Positions 44,250 to 54,927 of a stretch of 64,000 nucleotides of DNA are shown here, in pieces. The stretch lies in the NCBI RefSeq assembly GCF_000272045.2, contig NZ_AJYZ02000019.1:228109-292108 (forward strand), read 5' to 3'. This DNA comes from Vibrio crassostreae 9ZC13. Its GTDB lineage: Bacteria > Pseudomonadota > Gammaproteobacteria > Enterobacterales > Vibrionaceae. The notes under the pieces are model-generated. The model was given only the letters and a program-made list of their open reading frames with translations. It did no database searches and was not told where the DNA came from. Position numbers and translations under genes: made by a program. The first letter of the stretch is position 1, and each line of letters begins with the position of its first letter.

Positions 44250-46061
44250 TTAACTCACACTCTGCTTGATGTTTTCAAGGTAAGCGTGTTGTGCTTCTTC
44301 GCTGGTTAGCAATAAAAAGTTCGGTGCTGACAAGCCATAAAATTTATTGATATCGCTTGCACCGGATGACTCTTTAGACAACAAGCTACCTGAGCTCAAT
44401 AGATATTTAGCGTATAGGTTGGGTGACTCAAACAACATCTCGTTTGCGAGCTTGGTGTTGTGTCCTTGTTTGTCCAACTGGCTAAGCTGTTGGGAAAGGC
44501 TATTGGCAACCACTTCATACAGATAAGCTGACGTGGCGATTCCTTTCGTCGCCATTGCTTCGACAATCGCGGCAATGTCTAACTGCAAAGTAATCGTGGT
44601 AAACATCTGACCAAGAGCAAGTTCGTTGTCTACAGTGATGCGTTGATCTAAAAGCTGCTCACATTTTACAGGCGATTGTTGTTCAAACGTTTGGAAACGT
44701 TCTGGCCAAATACGTGCTGCATCGTTGTCTTTCATGGATAAGGTCATTTTGCCTTGCTCATCGAATGCAATGATGGCGTTTTGTTGGTTGGACTCCAAAG
44801 CGATACCGTAACGAATCCACAATGTAAGGTGCACTTTGCAAAGCAGATCAACGTAATCTTTAAACCAAGTCAGCGTATCTTGCTGATAATACTGTTCAGC
44901 GAGGTGTTCCAAGAATAAACGTTCATCAGGCATTGGGCTGGCAAGCGCAGCCACAGGCACCGGTGCTTTGTCTTGGAAGTAGCTCTGCGGGTATTCACGC
45001 ACAATGTAAGCAAAGGTTTTATCGTCTCCAACATGGCCGCCATGTTTCTCATTACAATGGAAAAGCGTGCCACGTAAGTCTTGATCTGTTTGCTCTAAGT
45101 GCGTCAATAAACGTTCAAACCAATGCCCATCATAGAGCGTCGATGGTTTGATTAGGCGAATGTTTTTAGTACCTAAAGATCGCATGATCAGCGGTACTTT
45201 GATGTGAGTCTGTGGTGCTTGATTCACGACCACAGTGCGCACTGACAGGGTAGGAGTCACCTCAAGACACGCAACCGGCGCTTCAATGACACCATCAGGA
45301 AGTCCATCAAGACTTCTTAGTGTTAATGGGTGTGCGGGGAATAACTCATGGCTAAGAGCAAAATCGGCGGGCAGACCCACTTGCTCCATCGTTGGCCAAC
45401 ATTCTGGTTGTGGACTGGTCAATGTAACGAGTGACTTCTCGATTGCGAGCCAACGAAGTTCAAAGCTTTGTGCAAATTCTGGCGCGAATTGTTCTAGGTC
45501 GTGATCGCTTAAACCGAACTTAGCACGTGCTGTCGGGTAGTAAGGGTGGTCAAGATAGGATGCGATTTGATCGGCACGTAATAGCTTTTTCTCCCAACGT
45601 TCTAGTTGAGAAATCGGCTGCATGAGTGATTCGGATTGCTGACTGAAGGCGCTATCACACAATCCTTTGTGTTTTTCTGCGCATTCGAGTTCTTGCAAAT
45701 AACCATCTAATAACGAATGCGAGCTTTCGTGAGCACTTGCTTTCAATAATTCGATCCAATCTTGATAGTGCTGCTGGGTTTCAACGACACCATTTCTCTC
45801 GATGAACCAACCATCACCTTTCGAGCCATCTGGTTGGCCGTATACCCAACGCTGCATGTAATAGCTCGGAGTAACGGGCAAGTAGAGTGTAAAGTCTGAA
45901 CCCGCAAAAACAGCCCAAATTTGATTACGAGGATAAGAAGATAACTTGAGTGTACTCGGGAGCTGAGATTCAAATCGGCTTTGAGAAACTAATCCGAATA
46001 AATCTTCACGCAAGCAAGTATCGACTAAGCGTTGAGTGAGGTATAACGCGTTTTCATTCAT
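44250..46061 (-). CDS. pvsB: NIS siderophore synthetase PvsB
   Basis: 603-aa second IucA/IucC-type synthetase. SHELFPAHPLTLRSLDGLPD and TPTLSVRTVVVNQAPQTHIK correspond to the HPW and S-x-R-T ATP-binding motifs, less canonical than in PvsD. IRYGIALESNQQNAIIAFDE is the conserved C-terminal region. It forms one of the amide or ester bonds of vibrioferrin; the exact donor (alanine/2-oxoglutarate side) is from recall and less certain. Its ATG overlaps the pvsA stop by 4 nt. Confidence 0.92.
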   Translation of the reverse strand: MNENALYLTQRLVDTCLREDLFGLVSQSRFESQLPSTLKLSSYPRNQIWAVFAGSDFTLYLPVTPSYYMQRWVYGQPDGSKGDGWFIERNGVVETQQHYQDWIELLKASAHESSHSLLDGYLQELECAEKHKGLCDSAFSQQSESLMQPISQLERWEKKLLRADQIASYLDHPYYPTARAKFGLSDHDLEQFAPEFAQSFELRWLAIEKSLVTLTSPQPECWPTMEQVGLPADFALSHELFPAHPLTLRSLDGLPDGVIEAPVACLEVTPTLSVRTVVVNQAPQTHIKVPLIMRSLGTKNIRLIKPSTLYDGHWFERLLTHLEQTDQDLRGTLFHCNEKHGGHVGDDKTFAYIVREYPQSYFQDKAPVPVAALASPMPDERLFLEHLAEQYYQQDTLTWFKDYVDLLCKVHLTLWIRYGIALESNQQNAIIAFDEQGKMTLSMKDNDAARIWPERFQTFEQQSPVKCEQLLDQRITVDNELALGQMFTTITLQLDIAAIVEAMATKGIATSAYLYEVVANSLSQQLSQLDKQGHNTKLANEMLFESPNLYAKYLLSSGSLLSKESSGASDINKFYGLSAPNFLLLTSEEAQHAYLENIKQSVS

Positions 46062-47269
46062 GCTGTTACCTCGTTTGTTGCTGTTAGATTGAAGCGAGAG
46101 ATTGCCTGTTGTAGCGCGGGTTCTAGTGTTCGACCAGAAGGAGAAACGACCGAAATTCTCGCTAGGTAATCCTTGTTGGAGAAACTTTGTTGGAACGTCT
46201 CACCAACCTTCTTAAGCACTTGCTGTTGAGTGACAATATCGCCCTCTTGGTGAATGAAAGAGGTTGATGACCCTTCAATCAAACCGCTTTGTTGCGCCAC
46301 TACATAGTGCACATGGGCACTGCCATCAATACGAAATATAGGGTCAAGCTTGTGACCCAAGTGAAGATTTAAGATGGTATTGAACCAATTCCCGCCACTG
46401 AGGTTATCAAGCAAAAATTCCCGGCCATCACCAATACTTCGATAGTTGATCTCGACCAGTACCGGCCCCGAATCTGTGATGATGAATTCGCTATGACAGA
46501 CACCAAACCCCACCCCAAATGTTTGAAGCTGACGTATACATTCTTTTCGGTAGTGCACGCTGTTAATACCATTCCAACTCGCCGCTGTTTCGATGAAGTA
46601 AGGTGGCGCAGAGAGTTCTACATCGAACCCACCAAGTGCGACTAAATTTTCCCCGTCGCCAATGGTTTCGACAGTGATAAGCGGACCTTGTAAAAACGCC
46701 TCAACCAAAATGGGAGTCGTAGGGTGCTTTTGCCAAAACGTATCGCAATAGTTATCCAGCTCAGCTGCAGACTCGCAGCGCTGCACGTCTAAACTAGCCA
46801 CGCCTTCCTTGGGCTTCGCAACGACAGGAAAATCGAAATCGAATACAGGAGCGCTCTCTCGACTTAACAAAACACTTTGAGTATTAGGTAACGATTTTTC
46901 GTTGAGAACCTGACGAGTTAAGTATTTGTTTTTCGCCTTAAGAGTCACATTCCAATCTTTAGCAGACACACCAAAGAACTGTGCACAGATTGCGGTGGAA
47001 GTTTGTAGGTGGTCGCTGTTACTGAAAACAGCATGAGGTTCTAGCTCTTGCTCTGTGATGATTTCGATGAGTTCAAGAGGGTTGAAGACATCGCATTCCA
47101 AAATTTCATCGGGATTAAAGCGGTCATCTTCATTTGCCAGTTTTAAGTGGTTGAGTTTGTGGTCTGTGATCAAAATGACGTGGAGACCTATCGCTTTTGC
47201 TGTCGGCACGAAGCCGTGAGTGATCGCATCATTCACGACGTGACTCACGATGATTATCGTAGATTTCAT
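46058..47269 (-). CDS. pvsA: ATP-grasp ligase PvsA
   Basis: 403-aa ATP-grasp enzyme. A preATP-grasp Rossmann-like N-terminus (STIIIVSHVVNDAITHGFVP) precedes the ATP-grasp core: PVVAKPKEGVASLDVQRCES (ATP-binding Lys), TPILVEAFLQGPLITVETIG and GPVLVEINYRSIGDGREFLL (Mg-binding Glu and Asn). It activates a carboxylate as acyl phosphate; in vibrioferrin it is reported to attach the alanine-derived part (recall). First gene of pvsABCDE; ribosome binding site AGGAAA before ATG. Divergent from psuA across a 241-bp AT-rich region. Confidence 0.92.
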   Translation of the reverse strand: MKSTIIIVSHVVNDAITHGFVPTAKAIGLHVILITDHKLNHLKLANEDDRFNPDEILECDVFNPLELIEIITEQELEPHAVFSNSDHLQTSTAICAQFFGVSAKDWNVTLKAKNKYLTRQVLNEKSLPNTQSVLLSRESAPVFDFDFPVVAKPKEGVASLDVQRCESAAELDNYCDTFWQKHPTTPILVEAFLQGPLITVETIGDGENLVALGGFDVELSAPPYFIETAASWNGINSVHYRKECIRQLQTFGVGFGVCHSEFIITDSGPVLVEINYRSIGDGREFLLDNLSGGNWFNTILNLHLGHKLDPIFRIDGSAHVHYVVAQQSGLIEGSSTSFIHQEGDIVTQQQVLKKVGETFQQSFSNKDYLARISVVSPSGRTLEPALQQAISRFNLTATNEVTA

Positions 47270-47451
47270 GGGGCTTTCCTAATTTCCAAAACGTTGTTGT
47301 CGCCTGCTCACAACTCGCTTTCAAGTGCTCTCTTTCGGGGTTAAAAGAAAGAGAATTTTTCTATCTTATTGTTTTTATTTATTCTTATATCATTAGTGGT
47401 GTTGCATATTGCAAAGCAAATATAGATCAAAAAATATATATTGCAAATATA

Positions 47452-47470
47452 AATGATATTTGTTCTTATT
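47452..47470. promoter_or_regulatory. Candidate Fur box between pvsA and psuA
   Basis: AATGATATTTGTTCTTATT matches the 19-bp Vibrio-type Fur consensus AATGANAATNATTNTCATT with three mismatches at defined positions. It lies 40 nt before psuA in the shared divergent promoter. The whole interval 47342-47500 is very AT-rich, so more than one Fur dimer may bind. Confidence 0.6.
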
Positions 47471-47510
47471 CGCAATATTGTTATTTTATAAACTAAAACG
47501 GAATTAGAAA

Positions 47511-49544
47511 ATGAACATTAGATTGGCCTTGTCCCCTCTCGCTTTGGCTATTGGAGGTGCATTAACCGCAGTGGCTACCGTGTCGAATGTAATGGCTGCA
47601 GAAGTAACGGTAGATGAAACCCTACAAGTTATTGGTCATCAGTACGAAGGTTACGCGGAGCACATGCCTCAGTCAGGAACCAAAACGGATGTCGAATGGT
47701 TGGATGTACCGCAGGCAGTATCGGTGGTCACAAAGACGGAAATGGAAGACCGCGGTGCTGTACGTTTGGTGGATGCACTTGATGGTGTCGCAGGGGTTAA
47801 CAATACCTTGGGTGAGGGAAGCCGAGACCAATTTGTGATTCGTGGTTTTGATGCACTCAACGACATGTACCGTGATGGTATGCGTGATGACGGGACTCTG
47901 CAATCGTACCGAAGCCTTGCGAATATCGAGCGTGTCGAAGTGGTAAAGGGCCCTGCAGGCGCACTTTACGGCCGAGGTTCAGCCGGCGGTATCATCAACT
48001 TGGTCACCAAGCGTGCTAACGGTGATAATTTCACACACGTCAACGGCAGTGTTGGCAGCAATAATCTTTTTGTTGGTCAGGTTGACAGCTCGATGGCGCT
48101 TAGTGACAAGGTTAGTGGTCGTATCAACGTGGAAAGTCGACAGTCTGATTCCTATGTAGATCACGTCGACTCTAATGATTTCTTTATCGCACCGACCATT
48201 CGTGTATTGCCTGCTGAGGGGCATACCATTGATCTCGATGTAGAATATGCGCACCAAGAGTTGGTGCCATATCGTGGTGTTCCATCTAAAAACGGTAAGC
48301 CTGTCGATGTCTCGGAAAGCACATTTTACGGTGGTACGAATGACTATCAAGAGTCGGACAGCATTCGTGTTGGCGTTAATTATGAATGGCTTTTGAACAG
48401 TGAATGGGCATGGACAAACCGCGCAGCATACAACCATATCGAGCTTGAGCAAAAGGGTACACGCCAAGGGACGGTAACTGGGAATGAAGTATCTCAGACT
48501 GTAAATAACTTCGGTTACGATCCTCGTACCACGACGACTCTTCAATCTGAGCTAGTTTGGGAAACCGATTCGAACCAAATGATGATCGGTGCGGATTATA
48601 ATCAGATCAATATCGACTTAACGCTCGCAAGTGATAAAACCTTACCTCCAAAAGATATCTACAACCCTGTAGCAGGCCCAACACCTGATCCGGGTTTCAA
48701 ACCTTTCCGTGATAACACGACAACGACGACAGGTGTATACATTCAAGACGTTTACACCTTTGGTGATCTTTCAGTGATCGGCAATGTGCGTTACGACTCG
48801 ATGGAGCTGGAACAGCAAAAAGCGGGCTCAGCAAAAGAGAATCTAGACGATGACAAAGTGAGCTACCGCGGTGGTTTGGTCTACCGAATCAACAACGATA
48901 TGTCAGTGTACGCAAGCTTAGCTCGTTCATGGCAATTGCCTTACTCAGGTATCTACATCAACCCTAAATTAGCAGAATTCTTCCACACCGATCTAAAAGA
49001 AATTGGCGCAAAAGCTTACCTATTAGATAACGCTTTGATGCTGAATGCCGCGGTCTTCCAAATCGATCAAGAACAACCTGAAACCAATATAGACGGAGAC
49101 GTTGTTAACAAGATCGAAGCTCGTCACCAAGGTATTGAATTAGAAGCTCGCGGTCAGTTTACCGAGCAGTGGGACATTTCTGTAGGCTACAGCTATTTAG
49201 ACGCGGAGAACAAAGAGACAGGCAAAAAGCCAAACGATGTGTCTGATCATTTGTTCTCTCTTTGGAGCACTTATCAGTTAGATGACAACTGGCGTTTAGG
49301 TGGTGGCGTGAAATACGTAGGCGACCGTTACGCGGGTAATGATGAAGCGGTAGCTCTGGGTGACTACACCACGGTTGACTTGATGGCAGCGTACACCACG
49401 GGTCGTCACAAAGTTCAAGCGAATGCTTACAACGTGCTTAATGAGAAATACATTCTGGGCGCAACCAACGGCACGTCTGGTACTAACCAGATTGGTTACG
49501 GAGCACCAGCCGAATTTATGCTCAGCTACGGCTATCAGTTTTAA
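47511..49544 (+). CDS. psuA: TonB-dependent ferric-vibrioferrin receptor PsuA (PvuA1)
   Basis: 677-aa outer-membrane receptor. Signal peptide to about residue 29 (LALSPLALAIGGALTAVATV). TonB-box-like DETLQVIG, then a plug domain (DVPQAVSVVTKTEMEDRGAV, then GPAGALYGRGSAGGIINLVT). The rest is a 22-stranded barrel ending in the C-terminal Phe (LSYGYQF). In V. parahaemolyticus this gene heads the operon with pvuABCDE and its product imports ferric vibrioferrin. A Fur-like box is 40 nt upstream. Confidence 0.92.
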   Translation: MNIRLALSPLALAIGGALTAVATVSNVMAAEVTVDETLQVIGHQYEGYAEHMPQSGTKTDVEWLDVPQAVSVVTKTEMEDRGAVRLVDALDGVAGVNNTLGEGSRDQFVIRGFDALNDMYRDGMRDDGTLQSYRSLANIERVEVVKGPAGALYGRGSAGGIINLVTKRANGDNFTHVNGSVGSNNLFVGQVDSSMALSDKVSGRINVESRQSDSYVDHVDSNDFFIAPTIRVLPAEGHTIDLDVEYAHQELVPYRGVPSKNGKPVDVSESTFYGGTNDYQESDSIRVGVNYEWLLNSEWAWTNRAAYNHIELEQKGTRQGTVTGNEVSQTVNNFGYDPRTTTTLQSELVWETDSNQMMIGADYNQINIDLTLASDKTLPPKDIYNPVAGPTPDPGFKPFRDNTTTTTGVYIQDVYTFGDLSVIGNVRYDSMELEQQKAGSAKENLDDDKVSYRGGLVYRINNDMSVYASLARSWQLPYSGIYINPKLAEFFHTDLKEIGAKAYLLDNALMLNAAVFQIDQEQPETNIDGDVVNKIEARHQGIELEARGQFTEQWDISVGYSYLDAENKETGKKPNDVSDHLFSLWSTYQLDDNWRLGGGVKYVGDRYAGNDEAVALGDYTTVDLMAAYTTGRHKVQANAYNVLNEKYILGATNGTSGTNQIGYGAPAEFMLSYGYQF

Positions 49545-49663
49545 AAGCTAATTCAGTTCTAAGAGTTCGTTCATTTCTAAGAGCTAGTTCGACTCTAAAA
49601 ACGATTGATTTGTTCACTACGAGTGAGTGAACAGTTGGCTTCATTTTGAGGCCGTTTAGCCCA

Positions 49664-49705
49664 TAGGATCAAAGCGCTGAATCGTAAACATGGCCTTTGA
49701 TCCTA
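49664..49705 (+). promoter_or_regulatory. 11-bp inverted repeat between psuA and pvuA
   Basis: TAGGATCAAAG (49664-49674) and CTTTGATCCTA (49695-49705), perfect arms, 20-nt loop, no T run after it. RNA stem of this kind could stabilise the upstream psuA message or set differential psuA/pvuA expression; an operator is also possible. Confidence 0.55.
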
Positions 49706-49728
49706 ACTTGCCTATTTAGGAGATTTTC

Positions 49729-51858
49729 ATGCCTTACCAGAATTTGGATGGTAAACCCTGTACTCAATCACATCAAAAGTTGCGTCTAAGTGCCCTTGCA
49801 ATGGCCATCGCTTCAGTGACTTCCATGGGCGCATTTGCCGCGTCAGATCCACAAACGACGACCATGGAAACGGTTGTCGTGACGGGCAGCTTGATCGGTA
49901 ATTCAGAACTTGAGGATGTGAAAGAGTATCCGGGAGCTCGTACTGTTCTGACTAATGAACAAATTAAAAAGACTGGCGCACTCTCGATTGACTCTGCCTT
50001 CCAAAGTGTACCGGGCATTAAGGTTCAAGACGAAACGGGCACCGGTGTTTTGCCTAACATCTCAGTGCGTGGTTTGAAAGCGAGTCGCAGTGGGCACGCT
50101 CAATTCCTCATGGATGGTGTTCCTCTGACACTGGCGCCGTATGGTCACACAGGACAATCAATTTTCCCTGCAACGCTGTCGATGCTTGATCGTATTGATA
50201 TTGTGCGAGGCGGTGCGGCGGTTCAGTACGGACCAAACAACGTCGGTGGTGTGATCAACTTGGTGACCAAGCCTATTCCACATGAGTGGCAAACGGAAAT
50301 CAGTAATCGCTTTACTGTATTCGAGGGTGGCGATACGCCGCTCAACGACTTTTACCTGCGAACGGGTGGTTGGTTAACCGATACGCTGGCACTTCAAGTC
50401 GAGGGGAACTTCTTAAAAGGTGAGAGCTTCCGTGAACACTCCGACACGGATGTAAAAAACTTCCAAGCGAAATTGCAATGGTTACTGAGCGATACTCAAG
50501 AGTTACAAGCTTTCGTTCAACGTTATGATGCCGACACCCAAATGCCGGGCGCTTTATCGCCAGATGATTACGAAAAAGATCGTACTCAGTCGAAGCGCCC
50601 ATACGATGAATATCAAGGCACTTCAACGCGTTGGAGCCTGAAGTATTTACATGACTTGAATATTGCAGATAGCGCCGAATTAGAAATACTGACGTTTGGC
50701 CACCGTTCTGAGCGTTTCTTCCAATGGGGCTTTAACAGCGCTGGCGGTCACTGGGCGGACCCGGCATTACCATCAACCGATATTCGTACGTCACCACGTG
50801 AATTTGCTGTTTATGGTGTTGAACCTAAACTCGCGATGTACTTTGACGGAAATAGCGTAACGCAAAATGTGATTGTTGGGGCACGCTACGTCAACGAAGA
50901 TATCGATTACAAGCTGACTCAAACGCCAATTGCTGGTGGTGCTACAACAACCCCACGTGATTGGCACTTAGATACTGACGCTTTTGCTGGTTACATCAGC
51001 AATGAAATCGGCCTGTTCAATGACGTACTGAAAGTCACGCCGGGTATTCGTTACGAATCGATTGATATGACGTTTGATGATCTGGGTACAGCACAAAGCA
51101 CAGACAACAAAGTGACGGAGTGGTTGCCGGGCTTAACTTTGGTATACCACCTGACAGAGCAATGGGTTGGTTACACTAATGCACAGAAATCTTTGCGTGC
51201 ACCACAAATTGCTTACATTCGAGGCAAGGGTGAAGAGGGCAGTGAGCTAGCGTGGAACTACGAGTTGGGTGCTCGCTACAACCAAGATTCAACCAGCTTT
51301 AACATTGCACTTTACCGCATTGATTTTGAAGATCAGCTGCAATGGCAAAGTGCTACCCAAACTTTCGATAACATTGGTAAAACCCTTCACCAAGGTGTTG
51401 AGCTCTCTGGTCGTTATATTCCTCAAGCGATGCAAGCTTTGAGTTTGGGCGCTGGCTATAACTACTTAGATGCAACGTTAGAGGAAGAGGGTGCAAACAA
51501 AGGTAATCAACTCCCTTATACGTCTAAACACCAATTTAGCTGGGATGCGACTTACGCCTTTAGCAAGGTAGATACGACTTTGTCTGGTTACTACTTCAGC
51601 GAGTCTTACTCTGACAATGCGAATACAAGTGCCGAAGATGCAACGGGCGCGACAGGTAAAGTGCCTGCCTACATGGTCTGGAACTTTAACCTAGGTTCGG
51701 ATTTGTACAAGGATGAAAACAGTAAGCTGCGAATGAACCTTGCGGTGAACAACTTGTTTGATGAGGACTATTACTTCCGCGGTATTGATACCAGCCCGGT
51801 TGGTCGTTATCCAGCACCAGGACGTTCTTACACTTTGGATCTGAATTATCAGTTCTAA
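49729..51858 (+). CDS. pvuA: TonB-dependent ferric-vibrioferrin receptor PvuA (PvuA2)
   Basis: 709-aa outer-membrane receptor. Signal peptide ends near residue 37 (LAMAIASVTSMGAFAAS). TonB box TMETVVVTGSL. Plug domain with GALSIDSAFQSVPGIKVQDE and VRGGAAVQYGPNNVGGVINL. Barrel ends LDLNYQF with the C-terminal Phe. The family resembles FecA/PvuA-type citrate-based siderophore receptors. Ribosome binding site AGGAGA at the start. Second receptor of the operon, before the ABC importer genes. Confidence 0.93.
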   Translation: MPYQNLDGKPCTQSHQKLRLSALAMAIASVTSMGAFAASDPQTTTMETVVVTGSLIGNSELEDVKEYPGARTVLTNEQIKKTGALSIDSAFQSVPGIKVQDETGTGVLPNISVRGLKASRSGHAQFLMDGVPLTLAPYGHTGQSIFPATLSMLDRIDIVRGGAAVQYGPNNVGGVINLVTKPIPHEWQTEISNRFTVFEGGDTPLNDFYLRTGGWLTDTLALQVEGNFLKGESFREHSDTDVKNFQAKLQWLLSDTQELQAFVQRYDADTQMPGALSPDDYEKDRTQSKRPYDEYQGTSTRWSLKYLHDLNIADSAELEILTFGHRSERFFQWGFNSAGGHWADPALPSTDIRTSPREFAVYGVEPKLAMYFDGNSVTQNVIVGARYVNEDIDYKLTQTPIAGGATTTPRDWHLDTDAFAGYISNEIGLFNDVLKVTPGIRYESIDMTFDDLGTAQSTDNKVTEWLPGLTLVYHLTEQWVGYTNAQKSLRAPQIAYIRGKGEEGSELAWNYELGARYNQDSTSFNIALYRIDFEDQLQWQSATQTFDNIGKTLHQGVELSGRYIPQAMQALSLGAGYNYLDATLEEEGANKGNQLPYTSKHQFSWDATYAFSKVDTTLSGYYFSESYSDNANTSAEDATGATGKVPAYMVWNFNLGSDLYKDENSKLRMNLAVNNLFDEDYYFRGIDTSPVGRYPAPGRSYTLDLNYQF

Positions 51859-51945
51859 TACGTAATTTATTGAAAGTAATAACGAATAAAAGTCGCCAAT
51901 ACTCTTGGCGACTTTCACGGTTCTAGCGTTTAAGGAAAATTAAAT

Positions 51946-52923
51946 ATGGAAAACAACTCTCGCCTTTTGTTTTCGAATCAATTGATGCTGTCGAACGGAC
52001 TGCTGTCACTCAATAAGCAGTTTTTATTCAGCAGGATAGCGATAACCTTAGCTTTGTTGGTTTTAAGCTTGTTTTCATTCTCCAGTTCAGCACAAACCAG
52101 GGTCATACAAGATGAGCAGGGTCAGTTTGAGATAGCGACTACTCCGCAACGTATTGTGGTGTTGGAGTTCTCATTTGTAGATGCGCTAGCTGCGGTGGGG
52201 GTTTCTCCTGTTGGTGTTGCTGATGACAATGATGCTTCGCGAGTGATTCCGGCGGTACGCGAATTGGTTCAACCATGGGAATCAGTTGGCATGCGTTCTC
52301 AGCCTAGCCTAGAAGCCATTGCGGTATTAAAGCCTGACCTGATCATTGCAGATGCAGAGCGTCATCGTACTGTCTATCAAGATCTACAACGCATCGCACC
52401 AACTCTGCTGCTCAAAAGCCGCGGCGAGACGTATCAAGAGAATTTGGAGTCTGCGCTCAAGATTGGCATCGCTCTCGACAAGCAATCGTCAATGGAACAA
52501 CGAATTCAACAACATCAACACGCCATGGCTGAATTCAAAAGTCATTTCTCGCTCAAACAAACCGTCCAATTCGCTGTCGTGTCGGATAAAGGTATGTGGT
52601 TACATAGCCCTGCATCTTACGCAGGGGGCGTGCTGACCGCATTAGGTATTGCGAGCCCTATTGTGAAACCAACAGAGAAGGCATATTTACCAACCAGTTT
52701 TGAGTTGTTGTTGAAAACCAATCCGGATTGGTTGCTCCTTGGCGCTTACTCTCATCCTAATATTGTTGATGATTGGCAGAAAAATCCGTTATTCAATGTA
52801 CTAACCTCTGCTAAAAATCAGCAAGTTGTAGAAGTGTCACCAGCACTTTGGTCATTGAATCGAGGCATGTTAGCGGCAGAACAAATGGCGAAAAATCTTG
52901 AGCAGATCTTGGACCCATCATGA
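51946..52923 (+). CDS. pvuB: Periplasmic vibrioferrin-binding protein PvuB
   Basis: 325-aa cluster of FecB/FhuD-type binding proteins. Hydrophobic leader about residues 30-49 ([19 protein letters not shown]). The mature part has [20 protein letters not shown], then [20 protein letters not shown] and the long connecting helix characteristic of the class III fold. It captures ferric vibrioferrin and delivers it to PvuCD. The long charged N-region before the leader is unusual; an internal start (Met at residue 14) is possible. Overlaps pvuC by 4 nt. Confidence 0.92.
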   Translation: MENNSRLLFSNQLMLSNGLLSLNKQFLFSRIAITLALLVLSLFSFSSSAQTRVIQDEQGQFEIATTPQRIVVLEFSFVDALAAVGVSPVGVADDNDASRVIPAVRELVQPWESVGMRSQPSLEAIAVLKPDLIIADAERHRTVYQDLQRIAPTLLLKSRGETYQENLESALKIGIALDKQSSMEQRIQQHQHAMAEFKSHFSLKQTVQFAVVSDKGMWLHSPASYAGGVLTALGIASPIVKPTEKAYLPTSFELLLKTNPDWLLLGAYSHPNIVDDWQKNPLFNVLTSAKNQQVVEVSPALWSLNRGMLAAEQMAKNLEQILDPS

Positions 52924-53954
52924 GTACGATGTCGTTCTCTAAAAGTAAGCGATTCTGGCCAATACTGTCGTGGCGAGTCATATTATTTACGGCATTAGTG
53001 TCGTGTTTGGCACTGTCTGGTTACGCGGCCTCTATGACTGGGTGGTCTAATTTCTCTTTAACATTGAGTGACTTGATTCACTACTGGTTTGCGTTTGATG
53101 AAAGCAACATGACTCATCAAATATTGGCGACGCTAAGAGCGCCAAGAACTTGTGCTGGGCTATTGATTGGTGCGAGTTTGGCCGTCGCTGGGTTATTGAT
53201 GCAAGGTTTGACGCGCAATCCACTCGCGTCTCCGTCGATTCTTGGCATTAACGCTGGCGCAGCCTGTTTTATGGCGTTAGCTGCAATAGGCATACCTGTG
53301 GTTAGTGATTTAAACCCAATCCTTAATGCGGTTCTTGGTGCATTGCTAAGCGGCGGTGCCGTTATGCTCCTCGGTGGTTTTTTCTCCGAACGTTCTCATC
53401 CGTTACGTTTGGTTCTCGCGGGTATCGCCATTACTGCGTTATTGCTCGGACTGACACGAGCGGCGCTGATTCTTGCTGACGACATGGCTTATAGCGTCTT
53501 GCATTGGCTTACTGGCTCACTGTCTAGTGTGGATGATGAGCAATGGCAACAGCTTTGGCCGCCTGTAGTGATTGGTTTGGTGTTGGCAATGAGTCTTGCC
53601 CGCAACCTCAACTTACTGGCACTTGGCGAAGAAGTTGCAGTGGGGTTGGGCAGCAACATCAGGTTTACTCGCCTCGTGAGTGGACTGACGATCGTGTTGC
53701 TTGCCGGAGCAAGCGTCGCTATCGCAGGGCCAATTGGCTTTGTTGGATTGTTAGTGCCTCATTTGGTTCGACCTATTGTTGGGCACAATTATCATTTACT
53801 GATTCCTATTTCAGCATTGGCAGGCGCAGCATTAGTGTCTTGGTCAGATGCACTGTCGCGAGCGATTGCTTTCCCGACTGAAACACCCGTTGGTGTTATT
53901 ACTGCTTTGCTCGGAACACCTTGTTTTATTTTGATTGCGACGAGGAGATCTTAA
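52920..53954 (+). CDS. pvuC: Vibrioferrin ABC importer permease PvuC
   Basis: 344-aa FecCD-family inner-membrane permease. About ten membrane segments; conserved [39 protein letters not shown] and [20 protein letters not shown] with the cytoplasmic coupling helix for the ATPase. Starts inside the pvuB stop (ATGA overlap). Confidence 0.93.
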   Translation: MSTMSFSKSKRFWPILSWRVILFTALVSCLALSGYAASMTGWSNFSLTLSDLIHYWFAFDESNMTHQILATLRAPRTCAGLLIGASLAVAGLLMQGLTRNPLASPSILGINAGAACFMALAAIGIPVVSDLNPILNAVLGALLSGGAVMLLGGFFSERSHPLRLVLAGIAITALLLGLTRAALILADDMAYSVLHWLTGSLSSVDDEQWQQLWPPVVIGLVLAMSLARNLNLLALGEEVAVGLGSNIRFTRLVSGLTIVLLAGASVAIAGPIGFVGLLVPHLVRPIVGHNYHLLIPISALAGAALVSWSDALSRAIAFPTETPVGVITALLGTPCFILIATRRS

Positions 53955-54925
53955 TGCACCATCACACTAAGATAATTTTGTTATCAGGAATTCTCATATT
54001 AGTGGCATCCGCAGGTTTGTTTGTCGGAGCAGCTTCGCTTTCTGTTTCTCAAGTCATCGAACATTTGGTCGCGTTTTCCAGCGACGACTTTGTTATCCAT
54101 CAGTATCGGCTACCACGTATGTTGCTCGCGATAAGCGTGGGCGCAGGGTTAGGGCTTTCAGGGGTATTAGTGCAAGGCGTGATACGTAATCCGTTAGCAT
54201 CGCCTGATCTTATGGGTATTAGCGCCGGGGCAGGCCTTGCTGCGACAGCGAGTTTAGTTTGGTTCCCCAATGCGCCAGTCAGTGTGCTTCCTGTTGTAGC
54301 TATGTTCGGTGGGGTATTGGCTGCAGGGCTGATTGCGGTATTGGCATGGTGGTCAAGGCCAACACCCGCCAAATTGGCGCTGATTGGTATTGCGGTGAGT
54401 GCGTTTCTGGCCAGTTGTATCGACTTCTTGCTGGTTACCAACCCGATCGAGATCAACACGGCTATGGTGTGGCTTACTGGCAGCCTTTGGGGACGAAACT
54501 GGCAGCAAGTCCCGTTTATTTGGAGCGTGCTGCTCTTGTTGTTACCCATGGCATTATGGTTGGCGTGGCGATTAGATGTGATGGGGCTTGGCGAGGAAAG
54601 TGCGACCACATTGGGCACTAATCCAAAACAGATTCAAGCTCTCGCGTTATTGGCCGCTGTATTGCTTGCCAGTGTTAGCGTTTCTGTTGCTGGAACGATC
54701 AGTTTTGTGGGTTTATTGGCACCTCACTTAGCACGCTTGTTGTTTGGGCATAATCATAAATTGTTAATCCCAGCATCTGCACTGGTGGGGGCAATTCTGG
54801 TTACCAGCGCTGATGGGTTGGCCAGAGGTCTACAACCACCTATTGAATTGCCAGCAGGCGTTCTCACGTCTGTGATTGGCGCGCCTTATTTCATCTTTCT
54901 TCTCTATCGTTATCGAGGTTGGTAA
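53954..54925 (+). CDS. pvuD: Vibrioferrin ABC importer permease PvuD
   Basis: 323-aa FecCD permease, partner of PvuC. YRLPRMLLAISVGAGLGLSG, VIRNPLASPDLMGISAGAGL and SFVGLLAPHLARLLFGHNHK are the paralogous motifs. The start ATG overlaps the pvuC stop by one base (TAATG), with AGGAG upstream, indicating coupling. Confidence 0.93.
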   Translation: MHHHTKIILLSGILILVASAGLFVGAASLSVSQVIEHLVAFSSDDFVIHQYRLPRMLLAISVGAGLGLSGVLVQGVIRNPLASPDLMGISAGAGLAATASLVWFPNAPVSVLPVVAMFGGVLAAGLIAVLAWWSRPTPAKLALIGIAVSAFLASCIDFLLVTNPIEINTAMVWLTGSLWGRNWQQVPFIWSVLLLLLPMALWLAWRLDVMGLGEESATTLGTNPKQIQALALLAAVLLASVSVSVAGTISFVGLLAPHLARLLFGHNHKLLIPASALVGAILVTSADGLARGLQPPIELPAGVLTSVIGAPYFIFLLYRYRGW

Positions 54926-54927
54926 CC

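Noticed and set aside
47342..47500. Second Fur box on the pvsA side of the divergent promoter
   Set aside because: AT-rich sequence gives several matches with five or more mismatches; none stands out.
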